A DNA stretch of 64,000 nucleotides from Chromatiales bacterium (GTDB lineage Bacteria > Pseudomonadota > Gammaproteobacteria > Steroidobacterales > GCA-2729495): the NCBI GenBank assembly GCA_024234935.1, contig JACKNI010000001.1, positions 310,001-374,000 on the forward strand. Direction: 5' to 3'. This document shows positions 22,187 through 30,160 of this stretch, piece by piece. Within the stretch, counting starts at the first letter, position 1; each line of letters opens with the position of its first letter. The position numbers and the translations under genes are program-made. The notes beneath the pieces are model-generated. The model worked only from the letters and a program-made list of their open reading frames with translations. It did not search any database and was not told the DNA's origin.

Positions 22187-23401
22187 TCAGGCGGTGCGTG
22201 TGAGCGGGATGACGGTTGCGCCGATACGAAGGGTGTCGAGATAGTCCGCCCACGACTGCATCATCCTCTTGCGTTCAGACAGATGCTCGGCAAAGTTGTA
22301 TGCCGCGCGCACGGTGTCGCGTTCCGCATGCGCAAGTTGGCGCTCGATCGCGTCGCGGTGCCAGCCTTGTTCGTTGAGTCGGGTGGAGGCCATGCTGCGG
22401 AATCCGTGGCCGGTCATTTGATCCGACGCGTAGCCCAGGCGGCGCAGGGCGGCGTTGACGGTGTTCTCGCTCATGGGGCGGCCATTGGTGCGTGCGCCGG
22501 GGAATACATACCGACCCTTGCCGGTCAGCGGCCTCAGCTCGCGCATGACTTCGACGGCCTGGGTGGATAACGGAACAATGTGCTGCTCGCGCATTTTCAT
22601 GCGCGCGGCCGGGATGCGCCATTCGGCGCCGTCGAGATCGAACTCGGCCCACTCGGCCCGCCGCAGTTCGCCGGGGCGCACGAACACGAGCGGGGCGAGG
22701 CGCAGGGCGCACTTGGTGATGAGGGCGCCTTTGTAACCATTGATCGCGCGCAGCAGTTCGCCGATGGCCTTCGGCTCGACGATGGAGGCAAGATGGGTTC
22801 CCCGGGTCGGTGGCAGCGCGCCGCGCAGATCGCGCGTGGGGTCGCGCTCGGCGCGACCGGTGGCCACTGCGTAGCGGAATGCCTGCCCGCAGTTCTGCGA
22901 TGCGCGGTGTGCGGTTTCGACCGCGCCGCGCGATTCGATGCGCCTTAGAACAGACAGTATTTCGGGCGCGGTGATCTCCGCTATCGGCCGCGCGCCGATC
23001 CACGGGAAGATGTCCCGTTCGAGCCGGCGCAGGATCTTGCTGGAGTGGGTCTCGGCCCAGGAAGGCGAGAACCTGGCGAACCACTCCCGCGCGACGACTT
23101 CGAAGCTGTTGGCGGCCCGGTCGCCCTTGGCCGCCTTGATCGCTTTTCGTTGCTCGCCCGGATCGACGTCGCTCGCCAGCAGCTTGCGTGCCTCGTCGCG
23201 TCGATCTCGGGCGGATTTCAGGCTCACGTCGGGATAGACGCCGAAGGACAGGCGCTTCTCCTTTCCGTCAAAGCGGTACTTCCAGCGCCACCACTTCCCG
23301 CCAGCAGGGCTGATTTCGAGGTACAGGCCGCCGACGTCGAACAGCCTGATGCTCCTGGCTTGCGGCCTGGCAGAACGGATTGCGCTATCGGTCAACGGCA
23401 T
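22187..23401 (-). CDS. int: P4-type tyrosine integrase of the genomic island
   Basis: This 404-residue integrase starts at ATG 23401, behind GGGAG. The N-terminal DUF4102-like arm-binding domain is evident (MPLTDSAIRSARP, LYLEISPAGGKWWRWKYRF, KRLSFGVYPDVSL), followed by the core-binding domain and the catalytic domain with R242 (VRPGELR), HGFR and LAHAERD, then a tyrosine (AAYN). Enzymes of this type insert islands at tRNA or tmRNA 3' ends. The gene begins about 165 bases from the ssrA 3' end and points away from it, the normal arrangement. It is intact, so excision may still be possible. Confidence 0.92.
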   Translation of the reverse strand: MPLTDSAIRSARPQARSIRLFDVGGLYLEISPAGGKWWRWKYRFDGKEKRLSFGVYPDVSLKSARDRRDEARKLLASDVDPGEQRKAIKAAKGDRAANSFEVVAREWFARFSPSWAETHSSKILRRLERDIFPWIGARPIAEITAPEILSVLRRIESRGAVETAHRASQNCGQAFRYAVATGRAERDPTRDLRGALPPTRGTHLASIVEPKAIGELLRAINGYKGALITKCALRLAPLVFVRPGELRRAEWAEFDLDGAEWRIPAARMKMREQHIVPLSTQAVEVMRELRPLTGKGRYVFPGARTNGRPMSENTVNAALRRLGYASDQMTGHGFRSMASTRLNEQGWHRDAIERQLAHAERDTVRAAYNFAEHLSERKRMMQSWADYLDTLRIGATVIPLTRTA

Positions 23402-23463
23402 GTGGGGGCAACTCCCTGTGACTGCCTCCTGTTGCCCCGAGAGTTGCCCCACTTGTGGGGGCA
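23402..23463. promoter_or_regulatory. Candidate integrase arm-binding motifs, ssrA end
   Basis: TTGCCCC at 23432 and TTGCCCCAC at 23444 lie on the plus strand, with two inverse copies (GTGGGGGCA at 23402 and 23455) on either side, all within 62 bases upstream of the integrase start. TTGCCCCAC also occurs at the far island end. They may bind the integrase and also autoregulate its promoter. Confidence 0.5.
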
Positions 23464-23503
23464 GATTCGGGCGGAAGGCAAACAACCATGTCGGACAATA
23501 TAT

Positions 23504-23530
23504 ATAAAAAAACCCACTGTTTCCAGTGGG
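23504..23530 (-). terminator. Terminator downstream of ssrA, supplied by the island
   Basis: On the minus strand CCCACTGGAAACAGTGGG is followed by TTTTTTT, a standard intrinsic terminator about 37 bases beyond the tmRNA 3' end. Because it lies inside the island boundary it replaces the ancestral terminator now at 12245-12273. Confidence 0.85.
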
Positions 23531-23560
23531 TTATAGGACGTCTTCGGAATGCTTTGGTAG

Positions 23561-23580
23561 GTCAATTGGTGGAGGCGGCG
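23561..23580. repeat. Island attachment repeat at intact ssrA 3' end
   Basis: TGGTGGAGGCGGCG at 23567-23580 is the reverse complement of the tmRNA 3' terminus including CCA. It is the partner of the copy at 12304-12317. Confidence 0.8.
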
Positions 23581-23932
23581 GGAATCGAACCCGCGTCCGC
23601 AAGTCCGCTGCTCAAGGATCTACATGCGTATTCCGCCTTTTTTCTTGCTGGCAGCTACCCGACGGACAGGGACAACTGACAGCCAGTCCAGTAATAGGCA
23701 GTTAACCGTCGGGTCCTGGACGAACCCTCGGGCGAGCTTGTGTTTGATGACTCCTGGCTCCGGACCGCACAAGCACGGACCCGGTCAGAAGGCTCTAGCG
23801 CTGGTTTTTAAGCAGCGAGAGCGTAGTTGTCGTCGTTGGCAACTATAAGGTTTGCAGATGGATTTACGAGGTGATCTGCACCTCGGCATGCACCCAGAGG
23901 TTTGTAACCCACGTCGAAACCATGTCGCCCCC
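23567..23932 (-). ncRNA. ssrA: Transfer-messenger RNA (tmRNA)
   Basis: Read on the minus strand, the RNA starts GGGGGCGACATGGTTTCGACG and ends with a T-arm (GGTTCGATT) and CGCCTCCACCA, forming the tRNA-like domain. The tag frame encodes ANDDNYALAA followed by TAA, located near 23808-23840. tmRNA with SmpB rescues stalled ribosomes and tags the nascent chain for proteolysis. The gene lies downstream of smpB on the same strand. Its 3' end served as the island's integration site and was rebuilt intact by the insertion. Total length about 366 bases. Confidence 0.96.
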
Positions 23933-23978
23933 GGTAAGCCGATTATTGGGGCTGCGGTCGGGGAAGACAAGGGCGTGG

Positions 23979-24013
23979 GTCGCGACTGAAGCCGCAGCTG
24001 CGGGCGCTCCTAC
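23979..24013. repeat. REP-like short palindrome
   Basis: GTCGCGACTGAAGCCGC followed by GCGGGCGCTCCTAC resembles the extragenic palindromes (GCGACTGAAGYCGCTCCTAC) scattered in Xanthomonadales and pseudomonads. It lies between smpB and ssrA and overlaps the smpB stop. No other clear copy was seen in the window. Confidence 0.5.
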
Positions 24014-24498
24014 CCGCGACGCAGCAGGCGGCTCTTCTGCCGCTGCCAGTCGCGATCCTTGATGGTGTCGCGCTTGTCCTGGCTTTTCTTGCCCTTGGCG
24101 AGCCCCAGCGTGACCTTGACTTTGCCCTTGTCCCAGCGCATCGCCAGTGGCACCAGCGTGTAGCCGTCACGCTCGACGTTACTGCGCAGCCGGTCGATCT
24201 CGCGGCGGTGGAGCAGGAGCTTGCGCAAGCGCACGGGGTCGGGGTCTACATGGGTGGAGGCGGAGGGCAGGGGCGCGATATTGGCGCCGAGCAGCCACAC
24301 CTCGCCATCCCTGAAGATCGCGTAGGCTTCCTTCAGGTTGCCGCGTGCGGCGCGCAGGCTCTTTACTTCCCAGCCGGTCAGCGCGATGCCGGCCTCTATC
24401 TGGTCTTCGATGAAATAGTCGAAGCGCGCCTTGCGATTTTCGACGATAAGGCTGGATCCGGCGCTTTTGGCCGGTTTGCTGGTTTTGGCTGAGTTCAT
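24010..24498 (-). CDS. smpB: SsrA-binding protein SmpB
   Basis: This 162-residue protein binds tmRNA and carries it to stalled ribosomes. The core motifs are visible: IVENRKARFDYFIEDQIEAGI, LTGWEVKSLRAARGNLKEAYA and SQDKRDTIKDRDWQRQK in the C-terminal tail that enters the mRNA channel. The ATG at 24498 gives the usual length; an earlier in-frame start would overlap the divergent ratA start and add an atypical extension. Directly upstream of its partner RNA ssrA on the same strand. Confidence 0.95.
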   Translation of the reverse strand: MNSAKTSKPAKSAGSSLIVENRKARFDYFIEDQIEAGIALTGWEVKSLRAARGNLKEAYAIFRDGEVWLLGANIAPLPSASTHVDPDPVRLRKLLLHRREIDRLRSNVERDGYTLVPLAMRWDKGKVKVTLGLAKGKKSQDKRDTIKDRDWQRQKSRLLRRG

Positions 24499-24576
24499 GG
24501 GTGAATTGTCGGCGAGGCGCAGTTCGGCAACAATCCTGCCAAGTTTGTCTGGATAGCGGAAGCGAAATCGTTCCAC

Positions 24577-25008
24577 ATGCGTGAAGTTCACCGCAGCGCC
24601 ATCGTGCCGTATCCGGCGCCCGCCATGTATGCGCTGGTGTCTGATCTCGAGGCCTATCCGCAGTTTCTGCCCGGCTGCACCGGCAGCTCCGTGCTGGAGC
24701 GGGGAGCCGATTCGGTGCTGGCGAGCCTTTCACTGTCGAAGGGGCCATTCAAGGCTACGTTCACCACCCGCAATGTGCTCGAGCCGCCGCGCCGGATGAC
24801 CATGGACCTGGTCGATGGGCCATTCAGCAGTCTGCACGGGGAGTGGACGCTGGTGCCGCTTGGTGAAAACGGCTGTCGTATCGAGCTGCGGGTGAACTTC
24901 GAATTTGCCGGCACGACGCGCGATTTGCTGCTCGGGCCGGCTTTCGAACTGACCTGCGGCGGGCTCGTGGACGCTTTCGTCAGTCGCGCCAGGAAGCTCT
25001 ATGGCTGA
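24577..25008 (+). CDS. ratA: RatA / START-like (COQ10 family) protein
   Basis: This 143-residue protein of the polyketide cyclase/START fold has MREVHRSAIVPYPAPAMYALVSDLEAYPQFLPGC at its start (residues 1-34), the typical family opening. In E. coli the homologue was reported to block ribosomal subunit association; the eukaryotic and other bacterial relatives bind coenzyme Q. Which role applies cannot be read here. It overlaps ratB by 8 bases and is divergent from smpB, the usual gammaproteobacterial arrangement. Confidence 0.9.
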   Translation: MREVHRSAIVPYPAPAMYALVSDLEAYPQFLPGCTGSSVLERGADSVLASLSLSKGPFKATFTTRNVLEPPRRMTMDLVDGPFSSLHGEWTLVPLGENGCRIELRVNFEFAGTTRDLLLGPAFELTCGGLVDAFVSRARKLYG

Positions 25009-25306
25009 GCTCATAGAGATGCAGGTGGCCTATGCGCGACCTGATGTGCAGGTGGTCAGATCACTGAGCGTGCCGGCTGGCACCCGGGCGCGCGCAGCAC
25101 TGAAGGCGTCGGATCTCCTTGCGGAATTCCCCGAAATTGATCCGGACCGTTGTCCGCTGGGTATCCATGGGCGAGAGATCAGCGGGGAGCGCGTACTGCG
25201 GCAGGGCGAGCGGCTCGAGGTTTACAGGCCGCTCCTCAAGGATCCGCGCACGGCGAGGCGGGAAGCGGTCGCACAGGGCACCGTGCTCGGCCGTAGCGGC
25301 CGGTAG
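25001..25306 (+). CDS. ratB: RnfH family protein (RatB)
   Basis: This 101-residue ubiquitin-like beta-grasp protein of the UPF0125/RnfH family has EMQVAYARPDVQVVRSLSVP, GIHGREISGERVLRQGERLE and the conserved VYRPLLKDPRTARREA. Function is unresolved. It overlaps the end of ratA (ATGGCTGA), indicating translational coupling, and converges with bamE. Confidence 0.9.
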   Translation: MAELIEMQVAYARPDVQVVRSLSVPAGTRARAALKASDLLAEFPEIDPDRCPLGIHGREISGERVLRQGERLEVYRPLLKDPRTARREAVAQGTVLGRSGR

Positions 25307-25314
25307 CGCATGCC

Positions 25315-25644
25315 TCAGGACGGTTTGTCGATTGGTACGTCCTGATCGATCTTGCGGACGGTATCGCCGTCGAACCAGATGATTACCCAGTGCTGCAGGG
25401 CTTTATTGCCCCTGCCCGGCTTCAGGTAGTACATGTAGTCCCAGCGATCCTTGCGAAACCCCGTGCCGGCAACCGGTGTGCCGAGCAGAAAGCGTACCTG
25501 GCTGCGGGTCATGCCGATCTGTACGGCGTCGATGTCGGTCTGGTCGAGCAGATTGCCCTGCTGCACGTCGACGCGGTACACGCAGGCCGTCGTCAGGCCG
25601 CAGAGCAATAAGGAAATGAGGAGTCTGGTCAGCAGGCTGCGCAT
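25315..25644 (-). CDS. bamE: Outer membrane assembly lipoprotein BamE
   Basis: This is a 109-residue lipoprotein: MRSLLTRLLISLLLCGLTTAC ends in the lipobox TTAC. The mature domain has the BamE/SmpA signature YRVDVQQGNLL, IGMTRSQVRFLLGTP and WDYMYYLKPG. BamE is an accessory part of the Bam complex that inserts beta-barrels into the outer membrane. An ATG five codons upstream (25659) is also possible. It is divergent from fur, the standard order in this group. Confidence 0.93.
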   Translation of the reverse strand: MRSLLTRLLISLLLCGLTTACVYRVDVQQGNLLDQTDIDAVQIGMTRSQVRFLLGTPVAGTGFRKDRWDYMYYLKPGRGNKALQHWVIIWFDGDTVRKIDQDVPIDKPS

Positions 25645-25729
25645 CAGGATCCGCCCCATGTTTCGGTGCTGGTAGCTGTGGGATAGCTGGTGGATAATCC
25701 GGGCGGATGATAGCCGATCGAAGCTGCTG

Positions 25730-26140
25730 ATGGAGATCAACGATCTACGCAAGGCGGGGCTCAAGGCCACGACGGCCAGGTTGCGGATACTTGAAATCCT
25801 GCAGCAGGGGGGCGCCCAGCACCTCAGCGCGGAAGAAATCTATCGTCGCCTGGTCGAGGCGGGTGAGGAAGTCGGCCTGGCTACCGTGTATCGGGTGCTG
25901 ACGCAGTTCGAGAACGCGGGGCTCGTCACTCGCCACAATTTCTCCAGCGACCATTCGGTTTTCGAGATCGGCTCCCGCAAGCATCACGACCACATGGTGT
26001 GCGGTGAGACGGGTCGGGTCATCGAGTTCTCCAGCGACGAAATCGAGCGCCTGCAGCGGGAGATTGCCCGCAAGCACGGCTACGAACTGGTCGATCACAG
26101 CCTGGTGCTGTACGTGCGGCCGAGGAAGGAAAAAGACTGA
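25730..26140 (+). CDS. fur: Ferric uptake regulator Fur
   Basis: This 136-residue metal-responsive repressor has an N-terminal winged helix (LRKAGLKATTARLRILEIL, GLATVYRVLTQFENAGLV). The metal-binding dimerisation domain carries HKHHDHMVCGETG-like residues (RKHHDHMVC) and a conserved EF/EIERLQ helix. Fe2+-Fur represses iron uptake genes. Only one Cys of the usual CxxC is present in the hinge region, as in Fur proteins lacking the structural zinc pair. Flanked by bamE and recN. Confidence 0.93.
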   Translation: MEINDLRKAGLKATTARLRILEILQQGGAQHLSAEEIYRRLVEAGEEVGLATVYRVLTQFENAGLVTRHNFSSDHSVFEIGSRKHHDHMVCGETGRVIEFSSDEIERLQREIARKHGYELVDHSLVLYVRPRKEKD

Positions 26141-26153
26141 GCCAGGCCGGCGT

Positions 26154-27881
26154 TCAGGCCGGCGTACGCCGCCGGCCAGCGGTCTTCGGGGGCTTCCCGG
26201 GGGCTGGCGCTGCAGCAGCAGCGAGCATTTCCTGTGCGTGTGCTCGGGTCTGTGCCGTGATGTTCAGGCCACCGAGCATCCGTGCGGTTTCCTCCACGCG
26301 CTCCGCTGCATCGAGTTTCTGTACCGAAGTACTGGTCTTGCCGCGCACGGCCTGCTTCCGCACTGTGAAATGCTGACTGGCCTGTGCCGCGACCTGCGGC
26401 AGATGCGTGACGCAAAGCACCTGACGCTGGCCGCTCAGTTCGCGCAGCTTGCGGCCGACGATTTCTGCCACGGCGCCGCCTACACCGGCATCGACCTCGT
26501 CGAAAATCAGCGTTGGCGCACCGTGTGTTGCCGTGGCAACCACCTGAACGGCCAGATTGAGGCGCGACAGCTCGCCGCCCGAGGCGACGCGACTCATCGG
26601 CGCCGGTGGCTGACCGGGATTGGTGCTGACCAGAAACTCGATGTCGTCGACGCCCTCCGGGCCGATGGCCGCATCCGGTAGTGGCCGGATGCGTATTTCA
26701 AACACGCCGCCGGCCATGCCGAGTGTAGCCATGTTCTGCGTGATCGCTGTCGCGAGCTTTGTGGCGGTCTCGGCGCGCCGGACGGTGAGCTGTGCTGCAA
26801 GCGTGTTCAGCGCGCTGCGCTTCGCGGCGGCGACGTTTTCCAGGCGGCTGCAGGTCTCGGCGTAGTTGCCCAGTTGCGCCAGTTCATCGCTGAGTCGCAC
26901 CTGAAGCGCGGGCAGCTCGTCCGTGGTGATGCGATGCTTTCGTGCCGCTTCCTGGAGCGCTGCCAGCCGATCATCGAGTTCGCTTTCACGGGCCGGGTCC
27001 TGGTCGATGGTGTCCATGCGCTGCCGGATCAGGTCGGCGGCTTCGCGAATCCGGATGTCGGCCTCGGTGAGCATCTGCAAAGCCGCGTCCAGCCCTGGAT
27101 CGAAGCTGAGGACCTCGTTGAGCGCCTGGCGCGCAGCGGCGACCGCGGCCTGCGCCGAACCGCTGTCGTCGTCATAGGCGCGCCCCAGCGCTGTGTGGAG
27201 CGCAGCGGCGATCTGCGTCCGGTGGCGCAGTGCGCGATGTTCGCGTTCAACTTCGGCGTATTCGCCCTCGCGCGGATTGAGCGCCTGCAGTTCACTGACC
27301 TGAAACGCCAGCAGTTCGCGGCGGCTGTCGCGGTCGCGCTCACGCGTCAGCAATTCCCGGTATTCCTGCTCGGCAGCTCGCCAGCTGTGCCATGCGTTGC
27401 GCACCGCATCCCGCAGGCCGAGGGTGTTTCCCGTGCTGTCGAGCACCTCGCGCTGCGTACCCTTGTGGCGCAGGGACTGATAGTCCTGTTGGCCACAGAT
27501 GTCCACCAGCAGGCCGCCCAGTTCACGCAGCGTCTGCGCCGGAACGGGTCGTCCATTGATCCAGGCGCGCGAGCGCCCGTCGCTGCCCACCACGCGACGC
27601 ATGACGCAGTCGCCGGATTCCTCACCGAGTTCATTCTCAAGCAGCCATGTGCTGGCAGCGCGGTTATCTGCTGTGTCGAAGGTGGCGCTTACTTCGAGGC
27701 GCTCCGCGCCGCTGCGGATCGCGAGCGCATCACTGCGTTCGCCAAGCGCCAGCGCCAGAGCGTCGATGAGTATGGATTTTCCGGCGCCCGTTTCGCCGGT
27801 CAGTGTCGTAAAGCCGGGGCCGATCTCGATTGCGACTGCTTCGATGACGGCCAGATCGCGGATTTGCAACTCACGCAGCAC
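26154..27881 (-). CDS. recN: DNA repair ATPase RecN
   Basis: This 575-residue SMC-like protein has Walker A at residues 29-36 (GETGAGKS), a long coiled-coil middle, and the C-terminal ABC signature (ASGGELSRLNLAVQ), Walker B (PTLIFDEVDAGVGG) and LCVTHLPQVAAQA. RecN helps hold broken DNA ends together in recombinational repair and is SOS-induced in many species. The GTG start overlaps the nadK stop (TAGTG), so the two are translationally linked; no LexA box was identified. Confidence 0.95.
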   Translation of the reverse strand: MLRELQIRDLAVIEAVAIEIGPGFTTLTGETGAGKSILIDALALALGERSDALAIRSGAERLEVSATFDTADNRAASTWLLENELGEESGDCVMRRVVGSDGRSRAWINGRPVPAQTLRELGGLLVDICGQQDYQSLRHKGTQREVLDSTGNTLGLRDAVRNAWHSWRAAEQEYRELLTRERDRDSRRELLAFQVSELQALNPREGEYAEVEREHRALRHRTQIAAALHTALGRAYDDDSGSAQAAVAAARQALNEVLSFDPGLDAALQMLTEADIRIREAADLIRQRMDTIDQDPARESELDDRLAALQEAARKHRITTDELPALQVRLSDELAQLGNYAETCSRLENVAAAKRSALNTLAAQLTVRRAETATKLATAITQNMATLGMAGGVFEIRIRPLPDAAIGPEGVDDIEFLVSTNPGQPPAPMSRVASGGELSRLNLAVQVVATATHGAPTLIFDEVDAGVGGAVAEIVGRKLRELSGQRQVLCVTHLPQVAAQASQHFTVRKQAVRGKTSTSVQKLDAAERVEETARMLGGLNITAQTRAHAQEMLAAAAAPAPGKPPKTAGRRRTPA

Positions 27882-28822
27882 TAGGCACCATCAGTCTTCT
27901 GGGGCAGGTGGATTGGTGTGCTCTCGCGCGCATCGCGCCCCCAGAGCAGTTTGCTGCGCAGGATGCCGAAGTAGTCGTAGCCGACCGGGTGAATGAGTTC
28001 GATCCGTTCTTTCGCTGCACGTACCCGGATACTTCCGCCCGGGCCGAGCTGCCCGACCGGCTCGCCGTCACAACTGACGTCGGCGTGTTCGGACTGCGCG
28101 GCCCGCAGCCGGACTTCGGCAACGCGCGTGGCAGGGATCACCAGTGGCCGGTCGCTGAGGGTGTGCGGGCAGATCGGAATCAGTAACAGTGCCTCGAGGC
28201 TGGGTTCGACGATGGGACCGCCGCAGCTCAGCGCATAGGCGGTAGAACCGGTGGGCGTGGAGACAATGAAGCCGTCGCCCAGGTGAGTGTTTACGTACTG
28301 TCCGTCAACAAATGTCTGGTACTCACACATGCGACCGGTGGCGTGCCGTTTGATGACCACATCGTTGAGCGCCATGCTGCTCGACACGATTTCCTCGTCG
28401 TGTCTCAGATCGACCAGCAGCAGCATGCGCTGTTCGCTGACGTATTTGCCGGCCAGAACCTCGTCGACACGAGCGAGCATGTGCTCCGGACCCACGTCGG
28501 CGAGAAATCCCAGCCGGCCGCGATTGATGCCAAGCAGGGGAGTCTGGCGGCCCGCAATGCGTCGGGCGGCATAGAGCATGCTGCCATCGCCGCCGATCGC
28601 GATCACCAGGTCCGCACCGTTGGCGATCTTCGTGTCGGGCACCCGGCGCACCTGCCTGGGCAGCGCGCGGCTGCGCAGCGATTCGCTGGCCTGTACCTTG
28701 AGGCCGGCGGCAAGCAGATGTGTGGTCAGCACCTGCATGGAATCCAGCGTGCGCCGGTCTTGCGGGTTGCCCATCAGTGCGATGGTGCCAAAGCGTGCGG
28801 CGCGCGTTTTCTTACTGGTCAC
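27881..28822 (-). CDS. nadK: NAD kinase
   Basis: This 313-residue enzyme phosphorylates NAD to NADP. Diagnostic motifs are GGDGSML (77-83), GINRGRLGFLADV, LNDVVI, and GDGFIVSTPTGSTAYALS, followed by PICPHTLSDRP. The start is GTG at 28822; upstream codons give no better start. It precedes recN with a one-base overlap and is divergent from hrcA, the common order in gammaproteobacteria. Confidence 0.94.
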   Translation of the reverse strand: MTSKKTRAARFGTIALMGNPQDRRTLDSMQVLTTHLLAAGLKVQASESLRSRALPRQVRRVPDTKIANGADLVIAIGGDGSMLYAARRIAGRQTPLLGINRGRLGFLADVGPEHMLARVDEVLAGKYVSEQRMLLLVDLRHDEEIVSSSMALNDVVIKRHATGRMCEYQTFVDGQYVNTHLGDGFIVSTPTGSTAYALSCGGPIVEPSLEALLLIPICPHTLSDRPLVIPATRVAEVRLRAAQSEHADVSCDGEPVGQLGPGGSIRVRAAKERIELIHPVGYDYFGILRSKLLWGRDARESTPIHLPQKTDGA

Positions 28823-28946
28823 AGGAGGCCCCGGTGCAGGAACGGTTTTACGCCCGCAATCCGGGCGCAGCAGCTATGCGCAACATAAAGGGTCCAGCCA
28901 CGCCGCGGCAAGCAGCGATAGCCGGTTTTCGATGATGCTCCTTGCC

Positions 28947-28985
28947 TTGACACCCGCCGCAGGCGGTTGCTAGCGTGCCTCGCTA
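28947..28985 (+). promoter_or_regulatory. Candidate hrcA promoter with small inverted repeat
   Basis: TTGACA at 28947 and TAGCGT at 28971 are separated by 18 bases that contain a CCGCC/GGCGG hairpin. TAGCG-TGCCT-CGCTA at 28971-28985 overlaps the -10 element. It is the only good sigma-70-like pair before hrcA. No canonical CIRCE repeat was found, so how HrcA controls this operon is not evident. Confidence 0.4.
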
Positions 28986-29023
28986 CCAGTACGCGTTCCT
29001 GCAAGATTCCTGATCCCTGAAGC

Positions 29024-30082
29024 ATGAGCAGTGAAACGACCCGCCCCGTTCCCTCCGAGCGCGCACAGCACATTCTGCGCGTCCTGGTAGAGCACTATAT
29101 CCGTGACGGGCAGCCGGTGGGTTCCCGTACCCTGGCCCTGGAGGCTGGCCTCGCTCTCAGCCCGGCCACCATCCGCAACGTGATGGCGGATCTTGAGGAT
29201 CTGGGTTTTATCACCTCTCCGCACACCAGCGCTGGCCGGATTCCGACCGCGCGCGGCTACCGCTTTTTCGTCGATACGCTCGTGCGTCTGCAACCGCTCG
29301 CCGAGCAGGAAGTTGCAAAGCTCCAGACCCGCTTCGAGGAACGGCAGCGCGGCGATGCCAAGTCGATTGTCACCACGGCTTCGTCGGTGTTGTCCGGGTT
29401 GACCAGCCTTGCGGGAGTGGTGACGTTGCCGCGGCAGTCGCAGGTCACCCTGCGGCATATCGAGTTCCTGCCGCTGTCCGGACAGCGGGTGCTGGCGATC
29501 CTGGTGGTCAATGATGCCGAGGTGCAGAACCGCATCCTCGATATGCCACGCGACTACAGCGAGGATGAGCTGCGGCGGGCGGCGAATTATCTCAATCAGC
29601 AGTTTGTAGGGCGGGATATCGACGATGTCCGCACGCGTTTGCTCGATGATATGGATGTCACCCGCGAGTCGATGAACCACCTGATGCTGGAGACCATCGT
29701 CGTGGCCGACAAGGGGCGCCAGAGCGGCCGTGACGGCTCGGGTTACGTGATGTCAGGTGAAACGCAGCTGATGAACTTCCACGAGCTCTCGGACGTGGAG
29801 AAGATCAAGCACCTGTTTGAAGCGTTCGGAGAACAGCGGGAGATCCTGACGCTGCTTGACCGCAGTCTGGAGGCTGATGGCGTACAGATCTTCATCGGCG
29901 AGGAATCGGGTTACCGGATGCTGGATAATTGCACCATCGTTGCGGCGCCATATTCGGTAGACGAACATATCGTCGGGGTGCTCGGCGTGATCGGCCCTAC
30001 CCGCATGGCCTACGAGCGCGTCATACCCATCGTGGAGATCACCGCACGGCTGGTTGGCGCGGCCTTGAATTCCTCGTCCTGA
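29024..30082 (+). CDS. hrcA: Heat-inducible transcription repressor HrcA
   Basis: This 352-residue repressor of chaperone operons has an N-terminal winged helix (RAQHILRVLVEHYIRDGQPVG, LSPATIRNVMADLEDLGFI), GRIPTARGYRFFVDTL, and the C-terminal GAF-like domain ending VIGPTRMAYERVIPIVE. HrcA usually binds CIRCE sites and is stabilised by GroEL. It heads the order hrcA-grpE-dnaK-dnaJ. Confidence 0.95.
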   Translation: MSSETTRPVPSERAQHILRVLVEHYIRDGQPVGSRTLALEAGLALSPATIRNVMADLEDLGFITSPHTSAGRIPTARGYRFFVDTLVRLQPLAEQEVAKLQTRFEERQRGDAKSIVTTASSVLSGLTSLAGVVTLPRQSQVTLRHIEFLPLSGQRVLAILVVNDAEVQNRILDMPRDYSEDELRRAANYLNQQFVGRDIDDVRTRLLDDMDVTRESMNHLMLETIVVADKGRQSGRDGSGYVMSGETQLMNFHELSDVEKIKHLFEAFGEQREILTLLDRSLEADGVQIFIGEESGYRMLDNCTIVAAPYSVDEHIVGVLGVIGPTRMAYERVIPIVEITARLVGAALNSSS

Positions 30083-30160
30083 GCCCCACTATGGTCTGAG
30101 CGGGCGATGGTCCGCACGTTTGTCTGCGCCTGCCAGTATGCTGATTTCAGGAGTAATGCC

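Larger units (their letters stand above)
12304..23580. mobile_element. Genomic island integrated in ssrA, carrying an integron
   Basis: An element of about 11.26 kb is bounded by direct copies of the last 14 bases of ssrA. A P4-type tyrosine integrase reads away from the tmRNA end, and TTGCCCC-type motifs lie inside both ends. The contents, left to right, are AbiEii/AbiEi, a second tyrosine recombinase, a hairpin-rich non-coding stretch, intI with attI, about eight gene cassettes, then the island integrase. No transfer, replication or phage structural genes are present, so it is a non-conjugative integrative element that would need help to move between cells. Flanking core genes (yhhW, smpB) are intact. 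Confidence 0.85.

Noticed and set aside
12304..23580. Prophage or conjugative element
   Set aside because: No capsid, tail, lysis, relaxase, coupling or mating-pair genes are present, so the element is called a non-conjugative genomic island.
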